In this document: one piece after another, positions 42,514 through 53,270 of the stretch | Layout: the number at the start of each line of letters is the position of its first letter | Position numbering within the stretch: the first letter of the stretch is position 1 | Source of the DNA: Litoreibacter halocynthiae | GTDB taxonomy: Bacteria; Pseudomonadota; Alphaproteobacteria; Rhodobacterales; Rhodobacteraceae | DNA: 64,000 bases | NCBI RefSeq assembly: GCF_004365635.1 | Contig: NZ_SOBH01000001.1 | Coordinates: 1,302,001-1,366,000, forward strand | Reading direction: 5' to 3' | Position numbers and translations under genes: made by a program | The notes under the pieces: generated by a model | Seen by the model: the letters and a program-made list of their open reading frames with translations, nothing else | Told to the model about the DNA's origin: nothing | Database searches by the model: none

Positions 42514-43850
42514 GACATGGACGTGTAGCCGGACGCGGCCACATCTATACGCGTCCACGATTGCGGGCGGTCATGATAGCGATCATGCAAGGTCAAAGGG
42601 CCTGCGGTGATCTGGAAATAGTCATAGTCCTTGGGTCGGTCAAACGCACAAAGATACTGGAAATGCAGCCGGAAGAAGCGCCAGCGCAACTCTGTCCACC
42701 GCTCTGGCGACAGGCTTTGGGTGAAGGCGGCGGAAAATACCAGTGGCCATTTCTTGCCCTCAGGCTCCACACCTGAGACCGACACCGGATCACATAGCGC
42801 AAACGCGCAGCCGTCGCCGGGGGCCGAGACATCCACCCATGTGAGCGCGTCGCTTGCGGCCAGAAAATGTAAATCCCCACGCAGCCTGTCGGCTTTGGGC
42901 AGGAAAGACACCATCGGCACCACATGCCCGAGGCTCAAAAAAGCCAGTTTCGGGCCATTGTCCGGAACGCCGCCTGCACGGATCAGATCAGCCAGAATCG
43001 ACACCGCCAGATGCGCGCCGGAGGAATGTCCAACGACCAGCACCTCGTCGACGTCATCTTGCAAGGCCATCGCAATGGCGACGCGGAACTCGGCCATACG
43101 CTCCTCTAGTGCGGGCGGGTTGGCCCCCATCCAGCGCGCGGAATAGGCGAAGTCGTGCATTAGGTAATAGGCGAAGAACTTGCCATCCTTGGCCCTGAAC
43201 CAGCGCAGTATGAAGATCGTGACCGCGGCCCATAATATCCACCGCAGAACCAGCCCGATGCCCACTACGATGAGCACCGTAGTTGCCACAAAATCGCGCG
43301 ACAGGCTGTTGAACCACGTGTCGAGGCCCGTCATCTCTGCCAGCGGGAACACTATGGCAGCGAGCGCCGCCGATAGCGCCCACAGGACCAGCCCTGACAG
43401 AATAGAGCCAGCCACAATCGCCAACAGCAATTGCAACAGCAACATGCCAATCGGGTAGAGCGCGGCGATGATCGGACCCTTGCGCAACCGCATCAGCCGG
43501 AACAGCGCGCGGGTGGAAATATAGGTGAAGGCCGTGCGCAGCAATTGCAGGTAGGTTGCGGGGATGGAATTCGACATGGAACTGCGCACGATGTCGGACC
43601 AGACCAGTACCTCTACCTGCGCGTCGGTTTGCGCCCCGTCGATTTCGGTGGAGGCGTACCAGCCATACGTGCCCTCACCTGTCTTTGGTTTCAGATCAAG
43701 GGTATAGCCGCTGATCTTCGCCTGCTCCGCACCTTCCTTGCGGAACAGCTCACGGTAGCGTCTGGGGTGAATCGGATCATAGCCGGGGATGTAGAACACC
43801 CGCCGTTTGCGCACGCTTTGCGCGCCTGTTTGATCTACCACCTCGTCCAT
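42510..43850 (-). CDS. Membrane alpha/beta-hydrolase-like protein
   Basis: The 446-residue protein starts with a soluble segment (KRRVFYIPGYDPIHPRRYRE). It has about four membrane helices (130-225) and then a hydrolase domain with the G-H-S-S-G elbow in EVLVVGHSSGAHLAVSILAD and a candidate late His in LTLHDRYHDRPQSW. The substrate is unknown. It starts an operon with P450 and DUF3592, to which it is translationally coupled, so the P450 substrate or product may be a lipid or ester. Confidence 0.78.
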   Translation of the reverse strand: MDEVVDQTGAQSVRKRRVFYIPGYDPIHPRRYRELFRKEGAEQAKISGYTLDLKPKTGEGTYGWYASTEIDGAQTDAQVEVLVWSDIVRSSMSNSIPATYLQLLRTAFTYISTRALFRLMRLRKGPIIAALYPIGMLLLQLLLAIVAGSILSGLVLWALSAALAAIVFPLAEMTGLDTWFNSLSRDFVATTVLIVVGIGLVLRWILWAAVTIFILRWFRAKDGKFFAYYLMHDFAYSARWMGANPPALEERMAEFRVAIAMALQDDVDEVLVVGHSSGAHLAVSILADLIRAGGVPDNGPKLAFLSLGHVVPMVSFLPKADRLRGDLHFLAASDALTWVDVSAPGDGCAFALCDPVSVSGVEPEGKKWPLVFSAAFTQSLSPERWTELRWRFFRLHFQYLCAFDRPKDYDYFQITAGPLTLHDRYHDRPQSWTRIDVAASGYTSMS

Positions 43851-43932
43851 GGCCGCAGGTTAGCCCGCGTTTCCGGCAAAAGTAAGAACAGCTTACGTGG
43901 ACAAGTGCCTGCGTGTCGCCTAGATCACGGTT

Positions 43933-44160
43933 ATGGAACATGACGCCGAACTCGATGCTTTGGGGCTGCTTTGCCCCCTGCCCGTACTGAAGGCCCGCAA
44001 GCGGTTGCAGGCCTTGTCTTCGGGGCAGGTTTTGCGCGTTCTGGCGGACGATCCGGCGGCCCTGATCGACATGCCGCATTTTTGTGCGGAGGCCGGTCAT
44101 AAACTTGTGTCGATGACCGAGGACGATACGCACCAAGTCTACCTTTTGCGCAAAGGCTGA
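43933..44160 (+). CDS. TusA-family sulfurtransferase
   Basis: The 75-residue protein has the TusA fold, with LDALGLLCPLPVLKARKRLQ carrying the C-P-x-P active-site motif, then VLRVLADDPAALIDMPHFC and a C-terminal VYLLRKG. It carries persulfide sulfur on the first Cys. No tus or sulfur-oxidation genes sit beside it, so it probably serves general sulfur transfer (tRNA thiolation or molybdenum cofactor work). Confidence 0.88.
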   Translation: MEHDAELDALGLLCPLPVLKARKRLQALSSGQVLRVLADDPAALIDMPHFCAEAGHKLVSMTEDDTHQVYLLRKG

Positions 44161-44200
44161 CCGCCCCTTCGGGGAGAATATTTTTGCCAAGATGAAACGC

Positions 44201-47200
44201 TTATTGCGCGGCCATGGACGGCTCCGCTTTATCTAGGACGGTGAGCAATTCTTCGCGGCGCTTGGCGGCTTCTACCTCATTGGCCTCCTTCACCGGACCG
44301 AAGCCTCGGATTTGCAGCGGAAGCTCCGCCAGAGCGATGGCGGCGTCACGATTGGTCGCGGCGCGGATTCTGGGCAGATCAGCCTCGTATTGGGCGATCA
44401 GCGCGCGCTCCATCTTGCGCTCCGCGCTGTAGCCGAAGGGATCAAATGGCGTGCCGCGCAGGGATTTCAGCTTGGCCAGCAGCTTGAAGCTGCGCGCCAT
44501 CCATGCCCCATATTCCTTCTTCAGCGGACGCCCGTTCGAGCCCATCTTGGAGAAGATCGGCGGGGCCAGATGATAGGTCAGTTTCAAGTCACCATCGAAG
44601 GCGTCGCGGGCCTTGGCTTCGGTATCGAGATGCAGGCGTGCGACCTCGTATTCGTCCTTATAGGCCAGCAGCTTATGGTAGCCCTTGGCGACGGCCTCTT
44701 TCAGCGCCGGATCGTCGATCTGCGCCAGCGCCTTTTGGTAGCGTTTGGCAAGCCTGTTGGACTGGTAAGCCTTCAGATGATCACTGCGGAAGGCGATTTT
44801 ATCATCCAGCGACTTGGGCAGGTTGACCACCTTGTCGGTGATATAGCCCGCTGCTTGTTCAGGGTGTTCTGCGGCCCAGCGGCCTAGGGCAAAGGCACGC
44901 TTGTTGCGATCGGGCGCAGCACCGTTCAGCTCGATGGCCTGCATCAACGCATTGTGGCTGATCGGCAGCAGACCTTTTTGCCATGCAGCGCCGAAGATCA
45001 TCATGTTGGAATAGATGCTGTCCCCCATCAGAATGCGGGCGAGTTCGGAGGCGTCGAAGAACTGCACGCGGTCTTGCAGACGGGCTTCCAGCGACAATTC
45101 CAACCGGTCGGAGGGGATCTTGAACTCGGTATCGCGGGTGAAATCACCAGTGACGATCTCGTGGTTGTTCACCACGGCTCCGGTGCGGTTGGTGGTCATC
45201 AGGCCAAGCGTTTTGGCCCCTGCGGTGACCACAAGATCGCCGCCGATCACCGCGTCGGCCTCGCCTGTTGCCACGCGGATGGCGCTGATATCGTCAGGGC
45301 TGTTGGCAAGACGGCAGTGGATGTGAACAGCACCACCCTTCTGGGCCAGCCCCGCCATTTCCATCATACCGGCACCTTTGCCGTCGATATGGGCGGCCAT
45401 GGCCAGCACCGCACCGATGGTGACGACGCCGGTACCACCGACGCCGGTGATGACGACGTTGTGGGTGCCGTTGATCTGCGGGAGGCTCGGCTCGGGCAAA
45501 TCTGGGATTTCGACTTTGGCGGTCGCCTGTTTTTTCACCTGTGCGCCTTCGATGGTCACGAAGGACGGGCAGAAGCCATTGACGCAGGAAAAATCCTTGT
45601 TGCAGGACGATTGGTCGATGGCGCGCTTGCGGCCCAATTCGGTCTCCGCCGGAACGATGGAGACGCAGTTGGATTGCACCCCGCAATCGCCGCAGCCTTC
45701 GCAGACATCGGTGTTGATGAAAACACGCTTGTCGGGGTCGGGAAACAAGCCACGCTTGCGGCGACGGCGCTTTTCGGCGGCACAGGTTTGGATGTAAACA
45801 ATGGCCGATACGCCTTTGACTTTGCTGAGTTTCTCCTGAACCAGAGGAAGCTCCGCACGTTCGTGGCGCTCCAGATCGGACGGGAACTGGGAGAAATCGA
45901 CATCTTCCTTATCGTCGTAAACCATAACGACGTCCTTGATGCCCATCGCCTTTAGCTCCGCCACGATACGCGGTGCGTCCAGCCCGCCCTCGTTGCCCTG
46001 CCCACCGGTCATCGCGACCGCGTCGTTGAACAGCACCTTGTAGGTGATGTTGGTCCCTGCCGCGACGGCGGCGCGGATCGCCTGAATTCCGGAGTGGTTG
46101 TAGGTCCCGTCGCCAAGGTTCTGGAACACGTGATCACGGGTGCTGAACGGCGCTTCGCCGATCCAGTTCGCGCCCTCGCCGCCCATCTGGGTGAAGCCGA
46201 CTGTGCTGCGGTCCATCCACTGCACCATGTAGTGGCAGCCGATCCCTGCATAGGCGCGGGAGCCTTCGGGCACCTTGGTCGAAGAGTTATGCGGGCAGCC
46301 GGAGCAGAAATACGGCAAGCGCGCCGCGATTTCTTGCGCATTGTCGGAGCGTTTGGCTTCGGCGAGCTTCGCCAGCCCTGCTTCGATGCGGTCCGTGCGG
46401 CGGCCTTCTTCGATCAGGATGCCGCCAAGTTTCTCTGCAATATCAATCGGGTCTAGTGCGGCGCGGGTCGGGAACAGTTCCAGCCTGCGGCCATGCTCCC
46501 ATGTATCGCCCTTGTGCCAGCCATAGACGCGCTGTTGATAGTGGTCGTCGAACAGCGCCTCCTTGACCTGCACCTCGATCAGTTTGCGCTTTTCTTCGAC
46601 CACGATCACCAGATCAAGGTCCTTGGCGAAGTCGTGGAAGCTGTCCATGTCCAGCGGCCAAACCTGTCCGATCTTGTAAGTCGTCAGCCCCAAACGCTCC
46701 GCTTCGGCGGCGTCGATGCCCAGCAAGGACAGCGCATGTTGCAGGTCCAGCCAGTTCTTGCCAGCCGCCACAAAGCCGATCTTCGCGCCGGGTTTTCCCC
46801 AAACGCGTTTGTCAATTTTGTTAGCCTTCGCAAAGGCTTCTGCAGCGAACCTACGGTGATCAATGACCCGCGCTTCTTGCAGTTGAGGGGTATCCACAAG
46901 GCGGATGCTCAACCCGCCTTCGGGCATGTCGAACTCGGGCGTGACGAAGGACATCCGATCGGGATTGCCATCTACGACCGAGGTCACCTCGATCGTGTCT
47001 TTCATCGTCTTGAGACCCACCCAGAGGCCGGAGAACCGCGACAAGGCCCAGCCATACATGCCGTAATCAAGAATTTCCTGCACGCCTGCCGGCGACAAAA
47101 CCGGCATGTAAGCGTCCACCATGGCCCAGTCGGATTGGTGCAATGTCGTCGAGGATTCGCCCGTATGGTCGTCCCCCATCGCCATCAGGACACCGCCATG

Positions 47201-47608
47201 GGGCGAAGTGCCTGCCATGTTCGCGTGCCGCATCACGTCGCCGGAGCGGTCCACGCCGGGGCCTTTGCCGTACCACAGGCCGAAGACGCCATCATAGCGC
47301 CCCTCGCCCCGCAACTCCGCCTGTTGGGAACCCCAGATTGCGGTCGCCGCAAGATCTTCGTTCAAGCCCAGTTGAAACTTGATATCTGCGGGCGCCAAAA
47401 CTTTCTCGGCCTTGGCCATTTGCAAATCGACCGCGCCCAGGGGCGAGCCGCGATAGCCGGTGACCAATCCCGCGGTGTTCAGCCCTGCGGCCTTGTCACG
47501 GGCTTTTTGCATCAAGACCAGGCGTACCAGCGCCTGAGTGCCGTTCAGCAGCACCGGTGACTTGCTCAAATCGAACCGGTCGTTCAGAGAAATTGATTGA
47601 TCGCCCAT
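44201..47608 (-). CDS. Indolepyruvate ferredoxin oxidoreductase family, fused alpha-gamma type
   Basis: The 1135-residue enzyme oxidatively decarboxylates 2-oxo acids with TPP and ferredoxin. In order it has an N-terminal pyrimidine-binding domain (LVTGYRGSPLGAVDLQMAKA) and a TPP-binding region (CHYMVQWMDRSTVGFTQMGG, EGANWIG, NEGGLDAPRI). A 4Fe-4S ferredoxin-like segment (CEGCGDCGVQSNCVSIVP) follows, then a C-terminal gamma-type domain (NVVITGVGGTGVVTIGAVLA). This form is common in roseobacters; a partner ferredoxin is not nearby. ATG 47608 has GGGAGG six bases upstream, so the longer frame was rejected. It is divergent from a LysR gene. Confidence 0.92.
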   Translation of the reverse strand: MGDQSISLNDRFDLSKSPVLLNGTQALVRLVLMQKARDKAAGLNTAGLVTGYRGSPLGAVDLQMAKAEKVLAPADIKFQLGLNEDLAATAIWGSQQAELRGEGRYDGVFGLWYGKGPGVDRSGDVMRHANMAGTSPHGGVLMAMGDDHTGESSTTLHQSDWAMVDAYMPVLSPAGVQEILDYGMYGWALSRFSGLWVGLKTMKDTIEVTSVVDGNPDRMSFVTPEFDMPEGGLSIRLVDTPQLQEARVIDHRRFAAEAFAKANKIDKRVWGKPGAKIGFVAAGKNWLDLQHALSLLGIDAAEAERLGLTTYKIGQVWPLDMDSFHDFAKDLDLVIVVEEKRKLIEVQVKEALFDDHYQQRVYGWHKGDTWEHGRRLELFPTRAALDPIDIAEKLGGILIEEGRRTDRIEAGLAKLAEAKRSDNAQEIAARLPYFCSGCPHNSSTKVPEGSRAYAGIGCHYMVQWMDRSTVGFTQMGGEGANWIGEAPFSTRDHVFQNLGDGTYNHSGIQAIRAAVAAGTNITYKVLFNDAVAMTGGQGNEGGLDAPRIVAELKAMGIKDVVMVYDDKEDVDFSQFPSDLERHERAELPLVQEKLSKVKGVSAIVYIQTCAAEKRRRRKRGLFPDPDKRVFINTDVCEGCGDCGVQSNCVSIVPAETELGRKRAIDQSSCNKDFSCVNGFCPSFVTIEGAQVKKQATAKVEIPDLPEPSLPQINGTHNVVITGVGGTGVVTIGAVLAMAAHIDGKGAGMMEMAGLAQKGGAVHIHCRLANSPDDISAIRVATGEADAVIGGDLVVTAGAKTLGLMTTNRTGAVVNNHEIVTGDFTRDTEFKIPSDRLELSLEARLQDRVQFFDASELARILMGDSIYSNMMIFGAAWQKGLLPISHNALMQAIELNGAAPDRNKRAFALGRWAAEHPEQAAGYITDKVVNLPKSLDDKIAFRSDHLKAYQSNRLAKRYQKALAQIDDPALKEAVAKGYHKLLAYKDEYEVARLHLDTEAKARDAFDGDLKLTYHLAPPIFSKMGSNGRPLKKEYGAWMARSFKLLAKLKSLRGTPFDPFGYSAERKMERALIAQYEADLPRIRAATNRDAAIALAELPLQIRGFGPVKEANEVEAAKRREELLTVLDKAEPSMAAQ

Positions 47609-47642
47609 GCCGCGCCTCCCAGTGCTCAGGTTATTACCATTA

Positions 47643-47663
47643 TAGGTCACAAAAGCTGACCTA
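47643..47663. promoter_or_regulatory. Inverted repeat in the ferredoxin oxidoreductase promoter
   Basis: TAGGTCA (47643-47649) and TGACCTA (47657-47663) are perfect 7-bp arms with a 7-base spacer, 35 bases upstream of the oxidoreductase start and 96 bases from the divergent LysR-type gene. It is a candidate operator; the T-A ends and spacing differ somewhat from the T-N11-A LysR box. Confidence 0.5.
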
Positions 47664-47758
47664 CCAAGCGGTTTTTACAAATCAAGCCTTTTCGGGTGCC
47701 CCTACGAAAGGTTAGAACTCTGCAACTTAACGCATTTCAGTAAGAAAGTGGGTCCTTT

Positions 47759-48664
47759 ATGGATTGGGACAAGTTGCGAATTTTTCACGCGGTGGCCGAT
47801 GCAGGCAGCTTAACACATGCCGGTGATACCCTGCACCTGTCACAATCTGCAGTGTCGCGACAAGTGCGCGCGCTTGAAGAATCCCTCAACACAACCCTTT
47901 TCCACCGCCACGCCCGCGGTCTGATTCTGACCGAACAAGGCGAGCTGTTATTTGACGCGACCCGCGCCATGACCAAGCGCCTTGACGCGGCCTCGGCCCG
48001 TATTCGCGACAGCGAAGAAGAGGTATTCGGCGAGTTGCGGATCACCACGACAATCGGTTTCGGCTCTCTCTGGCTCGCGCCGCGCCTATCACGGCTGTAC
48101 GATAAATACCCCGACCTCAATATCAATCTGATGCTGGACGAGCGGGTCCTTGACCTGCCCATGCGCGAGGCCGATGTGGCGATCCGTATGAAAGAGCCCT
48201 CGCAGGCTGATCTTGTCCGCAAACGGCTGATGTCGGTGCGGATGCGGCTTTACGCGTCGCGCGACTACCTGACCACTCACGACATCCCTGAGACTATGGA
48301 AGATCTGCCGGAGCACCGTCTGATTTGTCAGAACGTCAATTCGGAGCAAGTGTCCGCAGGTGCAACCCTGGTGCGGGAATTGATGAGTTATGACCTGCCG
48401 AACGTTCTGACAGTAAACAATTACTTTGGATGTTTGCAGGCCGTGCGCAATGGCTTGGGCATTGGCGTATTGCCCGATTACGTCGCAATCGACGATGCGG
48501 AACTGGTGCGTGTGCTACCGGAAGTCGAATCGAACGCTGTTCCTGTATTTTTGGCGTTTCCCGAAGAGTTGCGGCAGTCCAAGCGGATATCGGCATTCCG
48601 TGACTTTGTTCTGGAGCAGATCGGCGAGCAAAAGAAACGCGCGCAAATGGTTGATAAAGAGTGA
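47759..48664 (+). CDS. lsrB: LysR-family regulator of the LsrB/VtlR type
   Basis: The 301-residue protein starts MDWDKLRIFHAVADAGSLTH then AGDTLHLSQSAVSRQVRALE. This start is nearly the same as that of the LsrB/VtlR regulators of rhizobia and Brucella, with FHRHARGLILTEQGELLFDA after it. The C-terminal part is the usual LysR effector domain (ELRITTTIGFGSLWLAPRLS, NGLGIGVLPDYVA). LsrB/VtlR regulators act in envelope and oxidative-stress responses and activate an AbcR sRNA in Brucella. A CTCCC-rich transcript candidate follows directly here (see 48727). Confidence 0.9.
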   Translation: MDWDKLRIFHAVADAGSLTHAGDTLHLSQSAVSRQVRALEESLNTTLFHRHARGLILTEQGELLFDATRAMTKRLDAASARIRDSEEEVFGELRITTTIGFGSLWLAPRLSRLYDKYPDLNINLMLDERVLDLPMREADVAIRMKEPSQADLVRKRLMSVRMRLYASRDYLTTHDIPETMEDLPEHRLICQNVNSEQVSAGATLVRELMSYDLPNVLTVNNYFGCLQAVRNGLGIGVLPDYVAIDDAELVRVLPEVESNAVPVFLAFPEELRQSKRISAFRDFVLEQIGEQKKRAQMVDKE

Positions 48665-48726
48665 TTTAGAGCTTGATATGCGCTGGACGCATAGCGGATA
48701 TGCTTTAAAAACTGCCTATTTTTCTT

Positions 48727-48829
48727 GAACCGAACGGTTCGGGTGCCTAGTTCTTGGTCATGGGAAACACCTAGTGTCTCCCACCTCCCTGTTGGACTTC
48801 GGCCGAGCTTTATGCTCGGCCTTTTTTTT
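48727..48829 (+). ncRNA. Candidate AbcR-like (alpha-r15) small RNA
   Basis: No ORF fits here. The stretch carries a GAACCG-AA-CGGTTC hairpin (48727-48740), then a second hairpin GGGA-x-ACAC/GTGT-x-TCCC around 48762-48782. Single-stranded-looking CTCCCA (48778-48783) and CTCCCT (48785-48790) follow, able to pair with Shine-Dalgarno sequences. The stretch ends in a perfect terminator. AbcR sRNAs of rhizobia and Brucella carry such CUCCCA-type motifs and lie next to lsrB/vtlR, as here. The 5' end and promoter are not clear. Confidence 0.55.
48801..48829 (+). terminator. Strong intrinsic terminator of the sRNA candidate
   Basis: GGCCGAGC and GCTCGGCC form a perfect 8-bp stem around TTTAT, followed by T8. 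It ends 9 bases before the stop codon of the convergent gene. Confidence 0.92.
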
Positions 48830-48838
48830 GATCCAACA

Positions 48839-49714
48839 CTAGGGCGCCACACCAGTTACAACGCGCGCATCAATCAGTTCGGACAAATCCGGATACCACA
48901 TTTCCGAAGCCTGACTGTCGAACATCTTGTCAATGAACCAAGCCGCAACCCCGGATCGCAGAAAGTATGCACGGTCCCGCTCCTGCTCCCGCACCAGGTT
49001 CGCATTCAAAACAGTATAGGCAGCATCAATCCGATATTGGTGGAAGCCAAGTCTGGCACCGGGCGCCAGCTGTCGTTCGGCACCACCGATGAAAACAGTT
49101 GTGCACGCCGAGTTGCATTCAAAGAGAACCAATGTGTTCAAACCATTTTGCCCGATTGTATTTGCCAATCCTCTGGCTTGGTAGATATTGCCACCTGAGC
49201 TGTTCAGTACGATCTGTTCGACATTCGGAGACGCTTCGAGCCGCTTTTTTAGGTGGTCGACAATTCCCAGCTCCAATGAGCCGGTTAGTGTCAGGGACCG
49301 CCCGTCAACAGTTGGTTCGATGCTGTATTTCGCTGCCCGTTCAGCTTCAAAATCAGCCTGAAGTTTCCGCGTATCTGGAATCGGTAGTGTCATCTGCCAA
49401 GCTTCGTGCAGGTGGACGGTGACCCAAAGGAAAGCCACGATCAAACCCAGCTGCGCACCCCAAACAGGGGCCATAGCCCCTAAGGTTCGTATATGGGCCT
49501 CGGAGGCACGAACTACCCCGACGGCCTGCCAGACAAAAAGGATTCCGTGAAAGAACAAAACGAAAAGAAGGACCGGTACCCAGTTGTCGTGGAAATCTTG
49601 CCCCTTTTCAGGGCCAATCCATCCTTGCAACATGAATATCAGAACGCGAATTAGGACTAGGTTGATCCAGAAGGACCATACCAGCCCATGCTCTCCGTAC
49701 CAATGTTCAGTCAC
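48839..49714 (-). CDS. Membrane protein with ClpP/crotonase-like domain (COG3904 type)
   Basis: The 291-residue protein has three to four N-terminal membrane helices (about 10-105) and a soluble C-domain with LNSSGGNIYQARGLANTIGQ, TLVLFECNSACTTVFIGGAE and RLGFHQYRI. This is the ClpP-type fold. In the family, Ser in the N-S-A-C-T-T-V-F segment (S in the oxyanion region) and His in GFHQY form the catalytic set. It may be a membrane-tethered serine protease. The substrate is unknown. It stands alone between the sRNA candidate and purL. Confidence 0.75.
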   Translation of the reverse strand: MTEHWYGEHGLVWSFWINLVLIRVLIFMLQGWIGPEKGQDFHDNWVPVLLFVLFFHGILFVWQAVGVVRASEAHIRTLGAMAPVWGAQLGLIVAFLWVTVHLHEAWQMTLPIPDTRKLQADFEAERAAKYSIEPTVDGRSLTLTGSLELGIVDHLKKRLEASPNVEQIVLNSSGGNIYQARGLANTIGQNGLNTLVLFECNSACTTVFIGGAERQLAPGARLGFHQYRIDAAYTVLNANLVREQERDRAYFLRSGVAAWFIDKMFDSQASEMWYPDLSELIDARVVTGVAP

Positions 49715-49992
49715 ATATCGCCATACTCTATGGATCTACATGCCCCCACGATGTCGGTTTCTTAAACGAGAACTATCTGACTAGGTGTCTTTGACAAAAT
49801 GTATCGTAGAGTGGCCGCTACAACAATGACCGCCAAGTTCACGAAAATTGGCCGGCGCGATGTAATGACTTTGCGACTTTGAACATCGCTGGCTGCCCAA
49901 ACCTCACCCAAGAACGCCCCATTCCCTCTTTCCCCTGCGGCTTTGCTGCAATATGAGATGCGAAAGCAGAAATGATCTGGGGAATTCACGGC

Positions 49993-52152
<2,160 letters not shown>

Positions 52153-52226
52153 ACGTGGGTTGTCACCCAACCTTCGGCTGCCTACTTTCCTATTAACGAC
52201 GATCCCCTGACAGGAGCCTTAAGCCC

Positions 52227-52451
52227 ATGCAACCCAATGACATCGAGGACTTGATCCGCGTGAGCTTTCCCAACGCGCAAATTGAAGTGCATGGCGACGA
52301 TGGCGCGCATTTCTCTGCGCTGGTGGTGGACGAGAGTTTTAAAGGCCAGAACCGTGTGCAGCAACAACGTGCGGTAATGGCAGCTGTGAAAGACAAAGTG
52401 GACAGCGGCGAATTGCACGCGCTGGCCCTTACAACGAAAGCACCGGAGTAA
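52227..52451 (+). CDS. BolA-family protein
   Basis: The 74-residue protein has the BolA fold: DIEDLIRVSFPNAQIEVHGD then GAHFSALVVDESFKGQNRVQ with the helix-turn and QQQRAVMAAVK. It lacks a long N-terminal extension, as in BolA/IbaG-type proteins that bind monothiol glutaredoxins and carry 2Fe-2S clusters. It is followed 3 bases later by grxD, the physical pair expected for the Grx-BolA complex. Confidence 0.92.
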   Translation: MQPNDIEDLIRVSFPNAQIEVHGDDGAHFSALVVDESFKGQNRVQQQRAVMAAVKDKVDSGELHALALTTKAPE

Positions 52452-52454
52452 GAT

Positions 52455-52817
52455 ATGACTGACGCAAACGCACAAATCAAAGACACCGTGACCAGCAACG
52501 ACGTGGTGCTGTTCATGAAAGGCACCTCTGAGATGCCGCAATGCGGATTCTCGTCCAAAGTGGCGGGTGTTCTGAACTACATGGGCGTCCAGTACAAAGA
52601 CGTGAACGTGCTGGCGGATGACGCCATCCGCTCTGGCATCAAGGAATTCTCGGACTGGCCAACAATCCCGCAGCTTTACGTCAAAGGCGAATTCGTCGGC
52701 GGCTGCGATATCATCACCGAAATGACCCTGTCGGGCGAGCTGGATACCCTGCTGGAGCAAAACGGTGTAAGCTTCGACAAGGACGCGGCCAACAAAATCC
52801 GCGAACACAACACCTGA
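52455..52817 (+). CDS. grxD: Monothiol glutaredoxin, Grx4/GrxD type
   Basis: The 120-residue protein has the CGFS active site (C30-G-F-S33, in [15 protein letters not shown]). It also has the glutathione and TVP-like region ([20 protein letters not shown]) and a DIITEM stretch. It binds a 2Fe-2S cluster with glutathione and BolA and serves iron-sulfur trafficking. The stop is followed after 13 bases by a paralogous gene. Confidence 0.95.
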   Translation: MTDANAQIKDTVTSNDVVLFMKGTSEMPQCGFSSKVAGVLNYMGVQYKDVNVLADDAIRSGIKEFSDWPTIPQLYVKGEFVGGCDIITEMTLSGELDTLLEQNGVSFDKDAANKIREHNT

Positions 52818-52830
52818 AGGGGCTTTAGCC

Positions 52831-53196
52831 ATGAGCGATGAAATTGAAGACTACCTGAATGATGTCTTCTCTAAGCATCGCGTGGTTTTATTCATGAACG
52901 GCACGGTCGAAGCGCCGGCGGACGCGGAATCGATGGCGGCTCGAAATCTGCTTTCGTCAATTAAGATCGCGTTCCATCCCGTCGACGTCAGCCGCGACCC
53001 GCGCCTGTTGCCTGCTCTGCAAAAGCGGTCGGAATGGGAGCAATTGGCACAGCTGTTCATTGACGGGCAGTTCATCTGCGACAGCTTCAATATGGGGACC
53101 TTCCTGAAATCCAAGGATTTGGATAAAATCCTTAAATCAAAGAAGGTCCCGTTCGACGAGGCCGCTGCCGATCAGTTTCGAGAGATGAATTCCTAA
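52831..53196 (+). CDS. Glutaredoxin-like paralogue without the CGFS active site
   Basis: The 121-residue protein aligns along its whole length with the GrxD just upstream. VVLFMNGTVEAPADAES stands against [17 protein letters not shown], so the catalytic Cys30 is replaced by Asp31. RSEWEQLAQLFIDGQFICDS stands against [20 protein letters not shown], so the cis-Pro and the GG-C-D glutathione motif are also lost. The fold seems kept but redox and cluster function should be lost. It may act as a structural partner or regulator of GrxD or BolA. The gene has its own ATG and no stops. Confidence 0.85.
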   Translation: MSDEIEDYLNDVFSKHRVVLFMNGTVEAPADAESMAARNLLSSIKIAFHPVDVSRDPRLLPALQKRSEWEQLAQLFIDGQFICDSFNMGTFLKSKDLDKILKSKKVPFDEAAADQFREMNS

Positions 53197-53214
53197 AGCA
53201 GTTTGTGACCAACA

Positions 53215-53254
53215 AAAAAAGCCCGTCTGAAACATCGCTTCGCCGGGCTTTTTT
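53215..53254. terminator. Intrinsic terminator between the grx paralogue and tkt
   Basis: A6-GCCCG pairs with CGGGC-T6 (53215-53225 with 53244-53254). It serves both convergent genes, about 18 bases from either stop codon. Confidence 0.85.
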
Positions 53255-53270
53255 ATTCTTGTCGAGTGAC

